NCBI GenBank assembly: GCA_018398765.1
Contig: JAHBMJ010000394.1
Location: 1 to 47,300 of the forward strand
Direction: 5' to 3'
Source of the DNA: Chromera velia
Taxonomy: Eukaryota > Sar > Chromeraceae
DNA: 47,300 bases
The translations under genes were made by a program, and so were the position numbers. Each line of letters begins with the position of its first letter. Within the stretch, counting starts at the first letter, position 1. Under the pieces are notes generated by a model. The model was given only the letters and a program-made list of their open reading frames with translations, was not told where the DNA came from and ran no database searches. Positions 23,611 to 36,076 of the stretch are shown one piece after another.

Positions 23611-26600
23611 TTGTCTTCCCCCGCGACGAACAGAAAGAGCAAACAAAACAAGAAAGACAAAGGAGTAGAGATGTGGGCTCTGAACATAAGGGGAAGAACG
23701 GAGAATTTGGTGCAAAGCCCGCTTTTCGCAGAAGAAACGAAAGGAGCCGACATCCTCTTTATGAATGAAACTAGAACAGAGAGGACAGTGTACAGTGTGA
23801 ATGGAGGAAGACTACAAGGAACGAATTTCCCGTTAGTAAGGGAGGGAAGAGAAGTGACGACAACAGGGGGGGTGATGGTATTGATGAGCAGAAAGGCAAA
23901 AGAGCTGGGCTTTACGACAGAAAGAGCAACGGAGATAGTGGTATTTGCAGAAGCACCAGGCTTCCCGCTCTTCATTGGCTTGTATGACCCCCATGAAGAG
24001 TCGAACTACGCAGATGAGACACACCTTAACAATTTCGCAGAGAGAATCGAAGAGAAAAGAGAAGAGAGAGAAAGAAAAGGAGAGAGCAGATTCTCAGAGG
24101 TCTGCGTGATAGGGGACTTCAACGCCCGCACTGGAAAGAAAACTCCTCTGATAGTCTGGACAGGGAAGGGAGGGGGAGAAGAGGAAGAGTGGGCACGAAC
24201 AGGCGGGAGAGAGGAAGTTTTCAGACCGGAGAGGGAGTCTGAAGACGAGACAGAGAACACGAAGGGAAGGGCTCTTATTCGTTTTTGTGAGATGGTGGGC
24301 ATTGTTCCTCTGAATGGACTGAGGCGGTGTGCGGTCGAAGAGGGGGGGGAGAAGGTAGCTTTCAACTTCGATGGATCGTTTACCTTCGACAGGGGGGGAG
24401 ACAGAGAGAGGTCCCTGATCGACTATGCATGCATGTCTCCTGTGTTTCTGCCATCTGTTCTTCTTTTTTCTGTATTTTGTGTGTGCTCAGCTCGGTCAGA
24501 CCATTCAGCTCTTAGATTAGTCCTGAGGGAGGAAGAAAGAGAGAATGAGAGCGGCGAGGGAAGAGGAAACGAGGAAGAGAACGAAGCCAACCAAGAACAG
24601 AACAAAAAGAAAAGAAGAAAAGATAGGCGAAGAAAGACAAAAAAGAGGGAAAAGAGAAAGAAAAACGAGAAAAGAGAAGATCAAATCAAGCCAAGATGGA
24701 AGGGAACGCTCACAAAGGAAGGAGAGGAGAGGTATCTCCAAGAGCTTCAGAAAAGAGTGAAGGAGGAAAAAGTGAGTGACTCAGAGGTCTTTCAGAAAGC
24801 AATGGATATAGAAGAGGGAGAAGAAATAAAGAAAGACTTGCTCGACGAAGCATACCAGAAGTTCCAACACATCAGAGAGAAAACCTTCATGTGGGCAACA
24901 AGGAAGGAGAAGAAAAAATAAAGAAAAAGGGAGAGGAAAGAAGAGCCAGCAGAAGCGCTGAGAGAGGAAGGAAGAAAGTAAATAAGAAAACTCAGAAGAA
25001 TAGAGAGAAAAGTGAGAGAGGAAATCAGAGGCCTGAAAGCAGAAAGAGAGCAGAGAGATGAACGAGAAAACGAGAGCAACACCTCAGCTCAGGAAGGAGA
25101 AAGATTGAGACAGACATATGAGGAGAGGAGAAAACAGTTAGTCATGATAGAGAGAGCGCTGAGAAACATGGTGACGAGAGAGCAACGGAAGACAGAAAAG
25201 AGAAAGATGGAGAACATAAGAGCCGAAATAAATGAAGGAAGCTGCTGGAAGGTGTGGAGGAGACTCGGTGAGGAAGACAGGAGGGCAGCACCAAGAAAAA
25301 CAAAAGACAGCATGACGACCCAACAGGTAGCAGAAGGTTTCAAACAAACGTACGAGCTGCCAAAGGAAGAGAAAGAAGAGAGAAAGAGGGAACAAGAAAG
25401 AAAAACGACAGTGAGTAGAGCGATTAAGGAGAAAGGATGGCATATAACAGAGGAAAAGGAGGTAAGGAAGGCAATGAAAAGAGCAGGCAACCCCAGAAAG
25501 GCCACTGGGAAGGACGGAATGCCCCCAGGAATGCTGAGAACGATAGAAAAATCGACTCAGCTGGTATCTTTATATGTTTTGTTAATTAATGTTGCATATC
25601 GTTTTGGTTGGTGGCCGAAAGGGTGGAATGACTTGCCGGTGACGGCCCTTCCAAAACCGGGTAAGTCACTCGCACTAATTAGGGGATGGAGGGGAGTGCA
25701 CCTGGTGGTAGCAGATACGAAATGGGGGGACATGATCATGAGAACAAAGGTGGAAAAGGAAGCCAGACAGACGCCATAGCAGTTCACATACAAGAGAAAG
25801 ACAGGCACATGCGATGCAATTTTTCTTTTGCTGTTCGTTATAGCTCGAATGGAAGTGCTCAGTGTTGCTTTTGTTGACTTCACACGGGCTTTCGACGAAG
25901 TGAGGCTGAAAAAGTTAAAAGAGAAATTGAGAAAGGCGGGGGTGGAGGAAGGCCTGATCAGATGGGTTGAGGCCTCTCTGGAAAAAGTGAGGGCACGGGT
26001 GAAGGGAACGAGCATGTGGTACCCGGAAGACAAAGGACTCAAGCAAGGAGGCCCGAGCGGCCCTTCCCTTTACTCTGTGTACACACATGACTTGCCAGAG
26101 GAAGTAGGAAAGAGGAAAGGACAGAGACGATAGACCGACAGACAGAGGCCAAAGGTGCCGGCAGGAGAAAACGGGAGGTGGGTCGATTTCCTTGCCTCTC
26201 TGTTCACAGATGACACAACACTCCTCGAATCCTCAGATAGACAGTTGAACCTTCTTCTTTTGAACCTTGTAGCCTTTGTAGAACCTCTCCGTCTTCTATT
26301 CTCTGACAAGTCGAGATTGGTCCGGTTTGGCCGCATCGCATCAAGAGAGAAAGAAGAAGTTAGACTAGGGGAGATAGTGATGAAAGAAGCAAGAGAGCAA
26401 CCCTACCTGGGACTAGTCCTATCCGCCGACTGCAACCTAGAAACCATGATAAAAGCATGGTCAATCAAAGCAGAGAGAAGCATGCAGGGACTGATGGGGA
26501 AGATAGGAAGGGAGGGAGGGATTCCACCCGCTGATTGCTTCAATATATTTAAACAGACAGTGCGCGCCGTATGGTTGTATGGATGCGAAATCCATGCATG

Positions 26601-28032
26601 CCCAGATAGCACGTATGCAGAATTCGATGAGAAGTAAAGGAGATTTGTCAGGTTTGTTTTGCGTTTGAGAAAGAAAGAGAATTGTGACACGCTGATGATG
26701 GAAAGAGGTTTCATTCCGATTGATCTCGAAGTGGCTTCCAGAACGATCCGGTGGGCAGGGAAGGCTTTAAAGGAGAGAAGAAATGAAGCGGTAGGGCAGG
26801 CAATCCTTACATGCCTGAGAGAGGGGATAGAAAACGAAATAGGGGGGGGGAGAGGAATGCATCCTTTTTATCTTTTCCCTCATCTGAAACAATGTGCACA
26901 GGCACTCTACACAGACAGAGGAATGCACCTTTTTGCAAGAAAAAGACTAAAAGGAAGCGTAGGGCAGAGAGGAACACAGGTAGTCAACGAGAGAGTGGAC
27001 GGGATAGAGAGATGGCTGCTGAAGAGAACAAAAAATGAGCTAGACGAGAAGAAGAGAGAGGCGTTTGCACATAGAATAGAAAGAAACATAAGAGAGAAGA
27101 GCAGTCAGGAGAAGGCAGAACTGACAGGAGTCACTGTGATGATAGCTGACGTGCACAGAAAGGTCTCAAACGGAAACTGTCTCCACCTTTCTTTGTTTGA
27201 AGACAGAGCAGGTAGAAAGGTTGGCTCGATAATGAAAATAGAGAGAGAGAGAATAGGGAGAGCCCCTTTTTGTTATACGAGAGTGGCGCCGCGATCAGAA
27301 CATAGGAGGAGAGCAGCATGTAGGGTGGGAGACAGGGCTGTGGCTGCGACTCAGGGAAAAATTCTGGTAAGGGGGGGAGAGAAGGTGCCGTTACAAAAAA
27401 GGATGTGCCAGTTTTGTCGAGGGTGGTTGGGAATCGAGGTGATGGAAGATGAAATCCATTTGGTGACAGAATGTCCTGTTTTTGACAGAGAGAGAGCAGA
27501 AATGTTTAGAAAGATTGAAGGGAAATGGGATAGCAAGATGGAAGAAAGAGCCAGAAAGGCAGCCACAGAAAGAGAAGGGCTCAACAGAGAAGAGGGAAAA
27601 AGGGATAACTCGACGCTTTTCTGTTTTTTGTTGAATGAATGTCATGCCGGAGTGGATGAGTTTTTGGGATGGGCGTCATTCAGACGGAGGGTGTTTGAGG
27701 AGTGTCCAGGATGGTACAGACACATAGAGGGAGACGCTCTGGCGGCCAGACATGCAGAAATCACCGGAAGGCAGCGGGCGATCGAGAGACTAACAAAAGA
27801 ATATGAGGAGACAATTGATAACTTAGAGACGACCGAAGGAGCGTTAGGGTGGGGAAGGAGGGAGCCGCAGAAGAAGATTGATAAAGCAAACAAAAAGAGC
27901 GAGGAAGCCCAAATCACATGCCGTTTCAGATCGATTTTCAAGCCGGAAAGCCAATGCGGATCCAGAGCCGTGGCTCGAACAACGAACAATCATGCAGCAG
28001 CGGCTAGGGCAACAGACTCTGGCGGGCCCCGA

Positions 28033-28077
28033 GGGCGGGGTCTGATACCTCAGCTTAGGCTGGGGAACGCCCCGCCC
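28033..28077 (+). other. GC-rich stem-loop at the LINE 3' end
   Basis: GGGCGGGG (28033-28040) pairs with CCCCGCCC (28070-28077) across a loop of about 29 bases. It lies some 50 bases before the (ATCA)n tail. Many LINE reverse transcriptases recognise a 3' stem-loop, so this is a candidate recognition structure. Confidence 0.6.
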
Positions 28078-28089
28078 TGCTGCTCTGGC

Positions 28090-28128
28090 GACAGATAGAC
28101 ATAGCGGGAAGGCCCTAGGGCGGAACAT

Positions 28129-28158
<30 letters not shown>
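28090..28158 (+). repeat. right inverted end of the LINE: 41-bp arm plus (ATCA)n tail
   Basis: Exact reverse complement of 22387-22427, followed by about seven ATCA units. The LINE stop codon (28096-28098) lies within the arm. Confidence 0.9.
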
Positions 28159-28159
<1 letters not shown>

Positions 28160-28682
28160 CACATCAAACAAATTAAGGTGGCCGGCTCACGAGCTTTAAC
28201 CGCTTCAATTTCATTCAAATTCAATTCAATTAAACTTAATATAAAGTTACAGTTTGACAGTGTACTTTGACTTATAGAGTTTGACTAGCAATTCAATTTT
28301 TAAAAATTAATACGCATGCATGCAGGAATCCAATTAAAAATTTAGTTAAAAAGAGTTAAAAAGCTAGGTTAAAAATATAGTCTTTTTATTTAAATTTATT
28401 ACAGTAGCGCTAGATAAAACCTCCTAGAGTAACTTGTAAATCGTTGGAATCATGGGTCTAGCATAGGCTTCATGGCATAGCTGCTCCCCATAGAGTACTC
28501 CAAATGTCGATCTGAGTCCGGTTTGGAGCTCCGAACGCATTTTGGAGATCTTCACAGCTACAAACCATCTCTAGAAACCATCTCCATCTGAGTTCATCAT
28601 ATATTAAGAAACCTGCTAAGGATTGCACAATAAGTATATTCTATCTAGTATTCTCTCAGCAAAACAAGCAGCAAATATACTA
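28159..28682. other. AT-rich intergenic DNA
   Basis: No gene, RNA or clear element is seen. It separates the LINE tail from the stop codon of the minus-strand TBC gene and should hold that gene's 3'UTR. Confidence 0.6.
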
Positions 28683-29469
28683 TCAGATCACTAATTTAGA
28701 TACCAAATCGGTCCAGGTTTGCAAGGACTCCGTACATGCTCTGCATACGAACCGAAGCCACGAACTCCGTTCAGTTTCATCCAAGCGCGTCCAAAAACAC
28801 CCTGCTGCTGTGAATGCAATAACGCCCGCAAGCAAGGAGCCAAAGAATGAAAGCCGCAAGGATGCTGCGAGGATGGACCTTTTCGAAAACCCTGAACCTT
28901 TGGTCTCTGTATTCCATGCAGGGGGCGACCTGTAGATTGGCGGCACCAATACAGATACAGATCGACGCCGTCGTCCCTCTTCTCCGTGGTCCGTTTCTCC
29001 CTCCAAATTCCCCCCTTTATCAGTGGCCCTTTGCGTTCTCGTCCCCCCGCCCTCTGCGCTGCCTGCCTCTTGTGCACCCTGCTGTTGTCGCTTGCGCCAC
29101 GCAAGGCAGCGACCGACGCACGCTTCATTTCTGCCATGACAGTCAGGAACCACCTCGACCGAAGAGGCCCCCGAGCCCCGCATCCACACATGGGGGAAGT
29201 GGAGCGCCGGTGCAAAGGGAAGAGGGTCAGTCGAGGGGGTCGGACGGGGCATTCCATATGCGTCGGTGCCTGGGGCGGGCGGTCGCCTTCTTCTCGCCAG
29301 TCTGAGAAGGGCATCTGGGGGAAATTCGTTTTCCATCATGTGCCGTGCAGAGCTCAGAAGCTCCTCCAAAGGTTCAGAGTCCCAATTGATCCCCAAAAGA
29401 ATCTGCACGTGGAGACAGACTGTATGTTTCTTCTTCTTTCTTCTTTTCTTCATGTACATAACAGGCAAA

Positions 29470-29504
<35 letters not shown>

Positions 29505-29648
29505 GAAGGAAGGAAGGAAGGAAGAAAGAAAGAAAGAAAGAAAGAAAGGAAGGAAGGAAGGAAGGAAGGAAGGAAGAAGGGAAGGAAGGAAGGAAAGGAG
29601 GAAAGGAAGAAAGGAAGAAAGGAAGAAAGGAAGAAAGGAAGAAAGGAA

Positions 29649-29681
<33 letters not shown>

Positions 29682-31053
29682 GAAAGAAAGAAAGAAAGAA
29701 AGAAAGAAAAGAAAGAAAGAAAGAAAGAAAGAAAAGAAAAAGACAAAAGAACAGAACCAGCAATCAGACAGCGTGGGCAGGGGGCCCGAAAGGTGAGAGT
29801 TAAGCGCCCCTTGCCTCTCCACCTCCCGACAGACTTTCACGTGATCACTGGACGGACAGACAGACAGACAGACGGGCTATATCGTCTTTTCTTCACGGAT
29901 AAACAGAGAGACAAAAAACCGGACAGACAGGCAGACAGACTACATCTCCTTTCTTTCTCTTTCTTTCCTCCTCCTGACACATTGTCGAACCGGCAGGCAG
30001 GCAGACGGACTGACAAGATGCCTACAAAGAAGAATGGGGAAATCATACAAGGAATGACGCACACACATGCAGTCGCATGCTCTTTACCAGAGAAAGGGGG
30101 CAGACCCTCCCTGACTCCGCCACTGCCGACCGCACCGACATTCGGGATAGAAACCACACGTGGGTATGGTTGCCAGAAGACGAAAAGCAGTCAGGCGACA
30201 GAGTTTCGTTGTTTCGTCACGCAAATTCGATTGCACTTTCACTGTGCCACCTCTCTCTGCACGCACACGTGCCTACACCCCAGGCGTCCCCGAAGGCACC
30301 TGCATGATGACCTTTTGTGATACAGATTTTGTATTCTCCTTTATAAAACTTCTGACAGAATGCGTTTGCCTACTGACCCTGTGGACGTCCCCGAAGAGAT
30401 CTGCAGGGTCGCACCTCGGCGTGCCCTTCTGCACTTCCTCTAACAAGGCCAGCAGGGGGCCCCTCTGCCTTCGCACAGCGGCCGCTGAGAGGAAGACGGG
30501 AAAGAGAGGATGAGAGACCAGGATGCAGTCAAAGACACGGGCAACCTTCGATGCCGTTGTTATGTTGTGACACCAAAAGGTGACGATCCAAGGAACTGCA
30601 AAATTACAGTCTGCCCCCGAACCGCTGAGCAGGCCTGATACCTCAGGTTCGACTCTCTCGAGTAAGAGAGACATCAGACGCAGAAGCACTGACACCGACT
30701 GCCCGAACGGTGCACCGAGGACGTCAGACACAAAGAAGAGACTGAAACGCTCCGCAACCCGGAAGCCCGTGTCGGGTCCGAATAGATGCAAGAAGAGGGA
30801 GCAGACCTGCAAGGAGAACACAGAGGAAGAACGGATTGAGACGGCATATTGCCGCTCCCTCGTTTTGTCAGAGTTGCTTGACCCATCTTTCCAAATTCTT
30901 CCTCCTGTCCCTCGGTGCAAGCGTAAATGGTGACATGTTCGTCCCTGCCTCCCTACCTTTCTTCCTCCCGTCTCTCTGTTTCTCTCCGGCTGTCTCTGCG
31001 CGCGCATACATGCGTGCGTCTGCGTGCGACCGAGTGCATGCGTGTGCGTGCGT

Positions 31054-31088
<35 letters not shown>

Positions 31089-31097
31089 TGCGTGTGT

Positions 31098-31193
<96 letters not shown>

Positions 31194-32172
31194 CCCTTCC
31201 CTCTCTGTGTGTGTTGATGAACTGCCCATAACTGCCCCTCTCTTCCCTCACACGAGCACCCCCTTTTTCATGCTTGCCTCGCTCCTGCCTCTCTGTTTGG
31301 ACAGGCCCGTGCCGCCATTGCGTCACATGAACGTCTCGCTTCCGTGCATGACCCTCCTTACCCTCTCTCGTTATCGAAAGGTGTGTCACTATTCTGTCGT
31401 TCCTTGTCTCTTTGCTGCTCCTTATGCATTCTTGTGGACCTTCACATCCTCCCCTGTTCTATTTCTGCTGCTTACAGCACACCTCCCTGCTGCATCAGTG
31501 CACCGCCTCTTTTATGCCACTGCCATGCTGTCTACTCCACTCTGCACACCAGAGCAAAACCCAGTTCATCCACACAACTGACCTCGTGAAAGCCCTGACA
31601 ATATTTTAATCGGCACCCGTGGCGAGAAAGAACAGCGAGAACCATGTCAAAGAGGTCCGTCCTCATCCTCTCTCGCACGGCTGGTTGGAGGTTCTCGTGG
31701 ACATCCCAAGTGAAGAGAGAGCGCTGCACATCCAACACTACCTGTCTGCTGTCAGGATGCCACTCCTTTGCATCCACAGCTTCACGTCTCCAGTCTCTCC
31801 AATGAACAGAGGCAGAAGCACCCCCCCGGGGCAGCCCCAGCAGAACTGGCCATACACGACGACGCAGAGCAGTGTCCATGAACCCATCAGCCTGCATGAA
31901 CAACAACGAGCGTGCACACCCGAGTGAAAGACAGCCATTCGGATGGACAGGTTACAAGACGTCGAACTTTAGAGTAAAGCTGGTGCTACCTGAAAAGCGT
32001 GTTCCTGCAACCTCAAAAATTCCTCCCTCATACCCGGGCGACAAGACGACTTTGAAAATCCGCATCTATTCTTCCGAATGTCCGATAAGGAATGAAGTGC
32101 TGCCAAGAGCTCTCCGATTTCCCTCCTGCGCTCGGCCCGTTCAGCGGCAGCAGCCGCCCGTCTCCTAACCAT
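28683..32172 (-). CDS. TBC1D20-like RabGAP with C-terminal membrane anchor (4 exons)
   Basis: Exons 32172-31990, 31891-31583, 30806-30378 and 29402-28683 join in phase 0 throughout and give 546 residues ending in TGA. The TBC domain starts near residue 65 (LRRRVWPVLLGLP). The arginine finger is VVLDVQRS (Asp115, Arg118) and the glutamine finger is YCQGFHE (Gln160), so both catalytic residues are present. The third exon holds PWIVTFWCHN and RVFDCILVSHPLFPVFLSA, which resemble TBC1D20 closely. The match continues over the next splice (VHR-ILLGINW, ENEFPPDAL). A disordered stretch follows, then a hydrophobic segment at about 491-511 that fits the single C-terminal ER anchor of TBC1D20, a GAP for Rab1 and Rab18 in animals. 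The Rab used here is inferred from family. It is divergent from the kinase gene. Confidence 0.87.
29464..29745. repeat. (AAAG)n/(GGAA)n array in TBC intron 3
   Basis: Blocks of AAAG, GGAA and GGAAGAAA covering about 280 bp. On the sense (minus) strand it is (CTTT)n/(TTCC)n, ending about 60 bases before the acceptor at 29403. The Lys/Arg/Glu-rich open frames on the plus strand are products of the repeat. Confidence 0.95.
31057..31193. repeat. (TG)n array in TBC intron 2
   Basis: About 137 bp of TG with few interruptions, reading (CA)n on the sense strand of the TBC gene. Confidence 0.95.
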
Positions 32173-32860
32173 CTCGGAGGGAAGCAACTGTCGACTTTTG
32201 GAAAGTACTGCGCAGCGGGTCGTTTTTCAAGTCTCAAATTGAGAGGGAGAGGGAGTGTTCAGAACTTCTCCAGATATGTATACATTAACATTAATAGAAC
32301 CTTGCTGACATTGGTGCCGCTCAATATCGACCAGATCGGATCTCTCCTGAGCAGGGTCAGTCTGAAGGCTGAAGCTCAGTCGGAGTCGCACAGCGAAGTC
32401 GGACCCGGAAGGCAGGCGTTTGGGCTGTCAGACTGTATATGGGCCGGAAAAACCATGCACGAAAAGCCCAGAAAAAAACTTGGATCGATCGAAATTTGTG
32501 CAACGTGCATCCTGCATCTTTGAATCGTTTTGAATCTTCCTTCCATTGACTCGCATTCAATGAGAGAAAGTAAGAGAAAGACTGCCGTCATCCACATCCG
32601 CAGTATATACGATTATTTGGAATCTTGAAGCCGGCACGTTCAGGCGCTTCTAAGATTGAATGCGAGAGAAGACTCTTTGACGTTCTGCTCAGTCTGTTTG
32701 TATCCCAGAGTTGCAGTCTCCGGTCGACTTCGACCATCGCAGTGCTGATCTCCTCGCAGATCGCGCATTGACGGGAAATCGGCTGCTGCATACGGTTTGC
32801 AACTTGTGTTAAATCGATCCCCTCTGACACTTTTTGCGATTCACTTCTTTCCCTTTTCCA
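32173..32860. promoter_or_regulatory. divergent intergenic region between TBC and kinase genes
   Basis: 688 bp between two start codons pointing apart, so it should contain both promoters and 5'UTRs. No TATA box or strong palindrome stands out. Confidence 0.5.
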
Positions 32861-34460
32861 ATGGACACTCTACGAAAAAACGCTTCTCAAGCATCTCTTC
32901 ACGGAGACAAGAGGAGAGCAGGCGGCCCTTCGAAGGGTGGAGGCATGCTACCTGTGCAACGGATGCATACAGGGCCAGCACAGAGTCCATTTTTTCTGAG
33001 TGCAGTGAATCACACTCTCCAGATTTCTCATTCGACTGCGCACCTTTGTGACAACACACTGGGTGGATGGTTGAGTTCGACCAACAAAAACACCATGGAA
33101 ACCATTCACGAAAAAAGTGATGGCGGGACCCCCGCAAGGCCCCTAAGGGGAACACCTGCTTCGAACGAGAGACAGAGATTGAGTGGGGGTCTGTGCAACT
33201 CTCACACAACGGCCGCTCTGAATCTTCAACAAACATTCGCAGCCTTTCCTCACAGTGCAGGCGTCTCCTTTTCCCGTCCCCCCTACCGTCCAGCCAACTC
33301 CCTCCCTCCAAGTGCACCTCCCGCACCGTTATCATCCACAATCGCTGTGCAGACAGTCCCAGTACCGCCGAGGGCACACCAGCCCCAATCCCACCAGACT
33401 GCTCAGCAGACTGCCGTCAACCCCTCCCAGAAAAAAGAAGAATTAGTCGCCCCACGCACACAACAGCAGAGGCAAAAACCACAAACCCAAACTACTCAAG
33501 TGCAAAACTACGCACACCAGCCTCTTCCATCCCCCCCCTACTCTGTTCTATCAGTGCAGCATCCACAAAGAGTTCCTCAACGCCCGCATCCCGTGCCAGC
33601 TGCCCCGCCCCCGTGGCATGCGGCTCCATCTGCGCCTTTTGCCCCTTACCCGTTTCCACTGCACCCTTTCAGCGCCTACACATATGCAAACGCTCCGCCT
33701 CGTGCACATCCCCCCCACTTTCCCCCCATGCACCCCTACCCAGGTTTCCCCATGCCTGCTGCTCACTTCCAGGCCCCCCCTCCAGCACAAAGAACTGCAG
33801 GAGTCCCTCAGGGACCCGTCTCTCAGCCCGTGCAGCCAGCCGCTCCGTCTCCTTCTGACGTGGCGGAGGCCTCCAAGACAGGGGGGGCAGGTCATGGGTG
33901 CTCTCAAGGAATTTCTCTGACGAAGCGGCCGGAGGTGTTTCCTTCTGTCATCACGGACAAATACGAAGTTGGGGTGGGTTCTCTTTCAGTTCATTCGGCC
34001 CTTCCCAAACACTCATTCGCTTGCATCTGTTTTCAGCGTCATACCAGTCATTTTCCCTTGTCGAGAGTTTTTCTTTTCCCCATTGTGTGTGTCTGTGTGT
34101 GTGTGTGTGTGTCCCTCGGCCCCTCTTTGATTTTGCCGACACGTGTTGTTTGGGTTTGCAGGAGACTCTCTGTGAAGGTTCTTTTGGGGTCGTTGTGAGA
34201 CTTCGGGAGAAGACACCCAATGCGAAGGGGGAGCACCAGACACGTGCAATGAAGCTGATCGCCAAGACGCCCTATGCAGAGAGGGGAATCGGAAGACAGG
34301 TGGGCAAAGGGTTCTGCGCTTCTTGTAGTTCAGCCCGTCTGCTTCCTTGTGTGTTCTCCCTTTCCCTCTTTCATTCAGGCAGCCACTCTGCCCCCTTCTC
34401 AATGACTTGACCGCTCCTTCCCTCCCTCCTTCCTTCCTTCTGAATCGCCCTCTCAATCGG

Positions 34461-34533
<73 letters not shown>

Positions 34534-36031
34534 TATGTGTGTGCAGCCTCGGTTGGAGGTCCTCTGTCACAGCGCGTGCGGTTCCGGCAGTGGGCACCCG
34601 TTCGTGGTGCGTTTTCTGGAGGCGTTCGAGGACGACGAGACCCTCTTTGTGGTGACGGAATTCGCTGACAGAGGGGATCTCCTGGAGCTTCTCGCGGGAG
34701 TGGCGGCGTCAGTCGGGGGGAGGGGGAGGGGCAAGGGCCAACAGGCAGTGTGGAGAGAAATCATGCAACGTGGCTGTTTCTGGTTTCTGCTTTTATTTTT
34801 GTACGCACTTCTCGCAGCCTGGTGGTAGGGAACCCTTACTGAACATGATTTGGACTTCTGGGTGTTTCACTGGATTTTCTTCTCTTGCACTTTCCTCCTC
34901 CGTCACGTCTCGTTCTTGCTTCTAAGTATTGGTCACTTCCTGAGCGGATGCGGTGGGTGTGCAGATGCGGACACGGGCTCCCGGAGCTTTTTGCTGCGCA
35001 CCTGTTCGCACAGGCTGCTGAGGCAGTCAAAAGGGTGCATGCATGGTCAGTCAGTCATCTGCGAAGGAGAAAGAGCACGAAAAAGAAACATCGGAAGAAA
35101 AATAGACAGAAAGAACGAAAGTGAGTGAAAGAAACAAGTCCACACACAAAAAAGAAAGAAAGAATGATGGGCAAACGAACGAACGGTCATCCGAAAAAAC
35201 AGAAAGAAGGAAAAGCGCAAATGTCTTTGCACGCCCTCTGGTTCCGCCTGTGACGCAGCTTTTTGTCGTTCTCTCCTGCCTGCTTCGATCTCTCGAGTGA
35301 GGAATGAGTGAGGATCCCGAAGGGGAGGGAACCCCTGAGGAAGAGCGCATTCATGCGCCTCTCGACAATGAAGAGTCGCTCTGTTCTGTTCTGTCCTCTT
35401 CCATTTGTGTCTGGACTTTCGTGACGTCTCGTCTGCATGCGTGTCTACGGTTCTGCTTTTTCCAATTTCTCTCTGCACTTTGTCTCTCTGGTCTAAATTT
35501 GCAGTGGGTGGGTCCACAGAGATGTGAAGCCGGAGAATTTCTGTCTCTCTTCGGCACCCCCCCAAGGGTCCCCGTCCTCCCAGGCCGTCTCCGGGGAATG
35601 CGAGAAGGGCCCCGGAAGCCCTTGTTGGGGCGCAATTCTCGGAGGGTCTCGGCCCCCTATTCTCAAGCTCTGTGACTTTGGCTGGTGCTGTATGCGCAGC
35701 GAAACCAGGTGAGCAGGTTGCGCATGTGTTTTTTTTTTTTCTTCACCTTTCGGGAGGTTCCAAGTCATCTCTCTCCCTCTTCTAAGCGCGTATTCCATTC
35801 TTCGGTGAGCATCCCCAATGACAGAGGAGCAGCAAATGTTTACTAATGTGATTCGATGGTCTGGCTTTCGTGTCGAGACTCCCGGAGAAGGGAGAACGAA
35901 CAAGCCAGCAGAAGGGGCCAGGAAGCCCCTTTTTTCATCTCCGGCAGTTCTCCATTGTTTTCGCACCATCGTGTCTCTGTTCCCACTGTATCCCAAGCGC
36001 TTTTCGAAATGTCTGCGTTTTGTGTTTTCCA

Positions 36032-36076
<45 letters not shown>

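Larger units (their letters stand above)
22690..28098 (+). pseudogene. LINE polyprotein frame: endonuclease, reverse transcriptase, zinc finger
   Basis: A single frame stays open from before 22690 (first plausible ATG) to TAG at 28096-28098, apart from stops at 24919 (TAA), 24979 (TAA), 25777 (TAG), 26131 (TAG) and 26635 (TAA). No frameshift is seen. Order: an unrecognised N-terminus, polyserine, endonuclease (23671-24510: LNIRG, NETR, VIGDFNAR, SLIDYA, SDHSAL, so all active-site residues are present), a Lys/Glu-rich coil, and reverse transcriptase (about 25490-26560). The reverse transcriptase shows FVDFTRAFD with the first Asp, KQGGPSGPSLYS, and FTDD in place of the usual F/YADD. Next come a YLGLVL thumb region and a CX2CX13HX4C finger at 27405-27472. 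The catalytic residues survive, so decay is recent if the stops are real. No separate ORF1 is seen. Confidence 0.85.
22367..28158 (+). mobile_element. APE-type LINE (non-LTR retrotransposon) with inverted ends
   Basis: The body encodes an apurinic-type endonuclease, a reverse transcriptase and a C-terminal CCHC finger in the order usual for APE-type LINEs. The 3' end finishes in (ATCA)n, a typical simple-repeat LINE tail. The left edge carries the same 41 bp and tail in reverse (22387-22427 against 28090-28130), which is not usual for a LINE. No target-site duplication could be identified outside the tails. It lies between the DENN and TBC genes and interrupts neither. Confidence 0.88.

Noticed and set aside
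23100-23975. Minus-strand Glu-rich frame opposite the LINE
   Set aside because: It is the complement of the TTC microsatellite and the endonuclease; the plus strand carries the real motifs.
22367-28158. DNA transposon, because of the terminal inverted repeat
   Set aside because: The body encodes an endonuclease and reverse transcriptase of LINE type, and no transposase is present.
28986-30320. 444-residue plus-strand frame rich in Lys/Arg/Glu
   Set aside because: It is antisense to the last TBC exon and runs through the AAAG array; the minus strand has conserved motifs and correct splicing.
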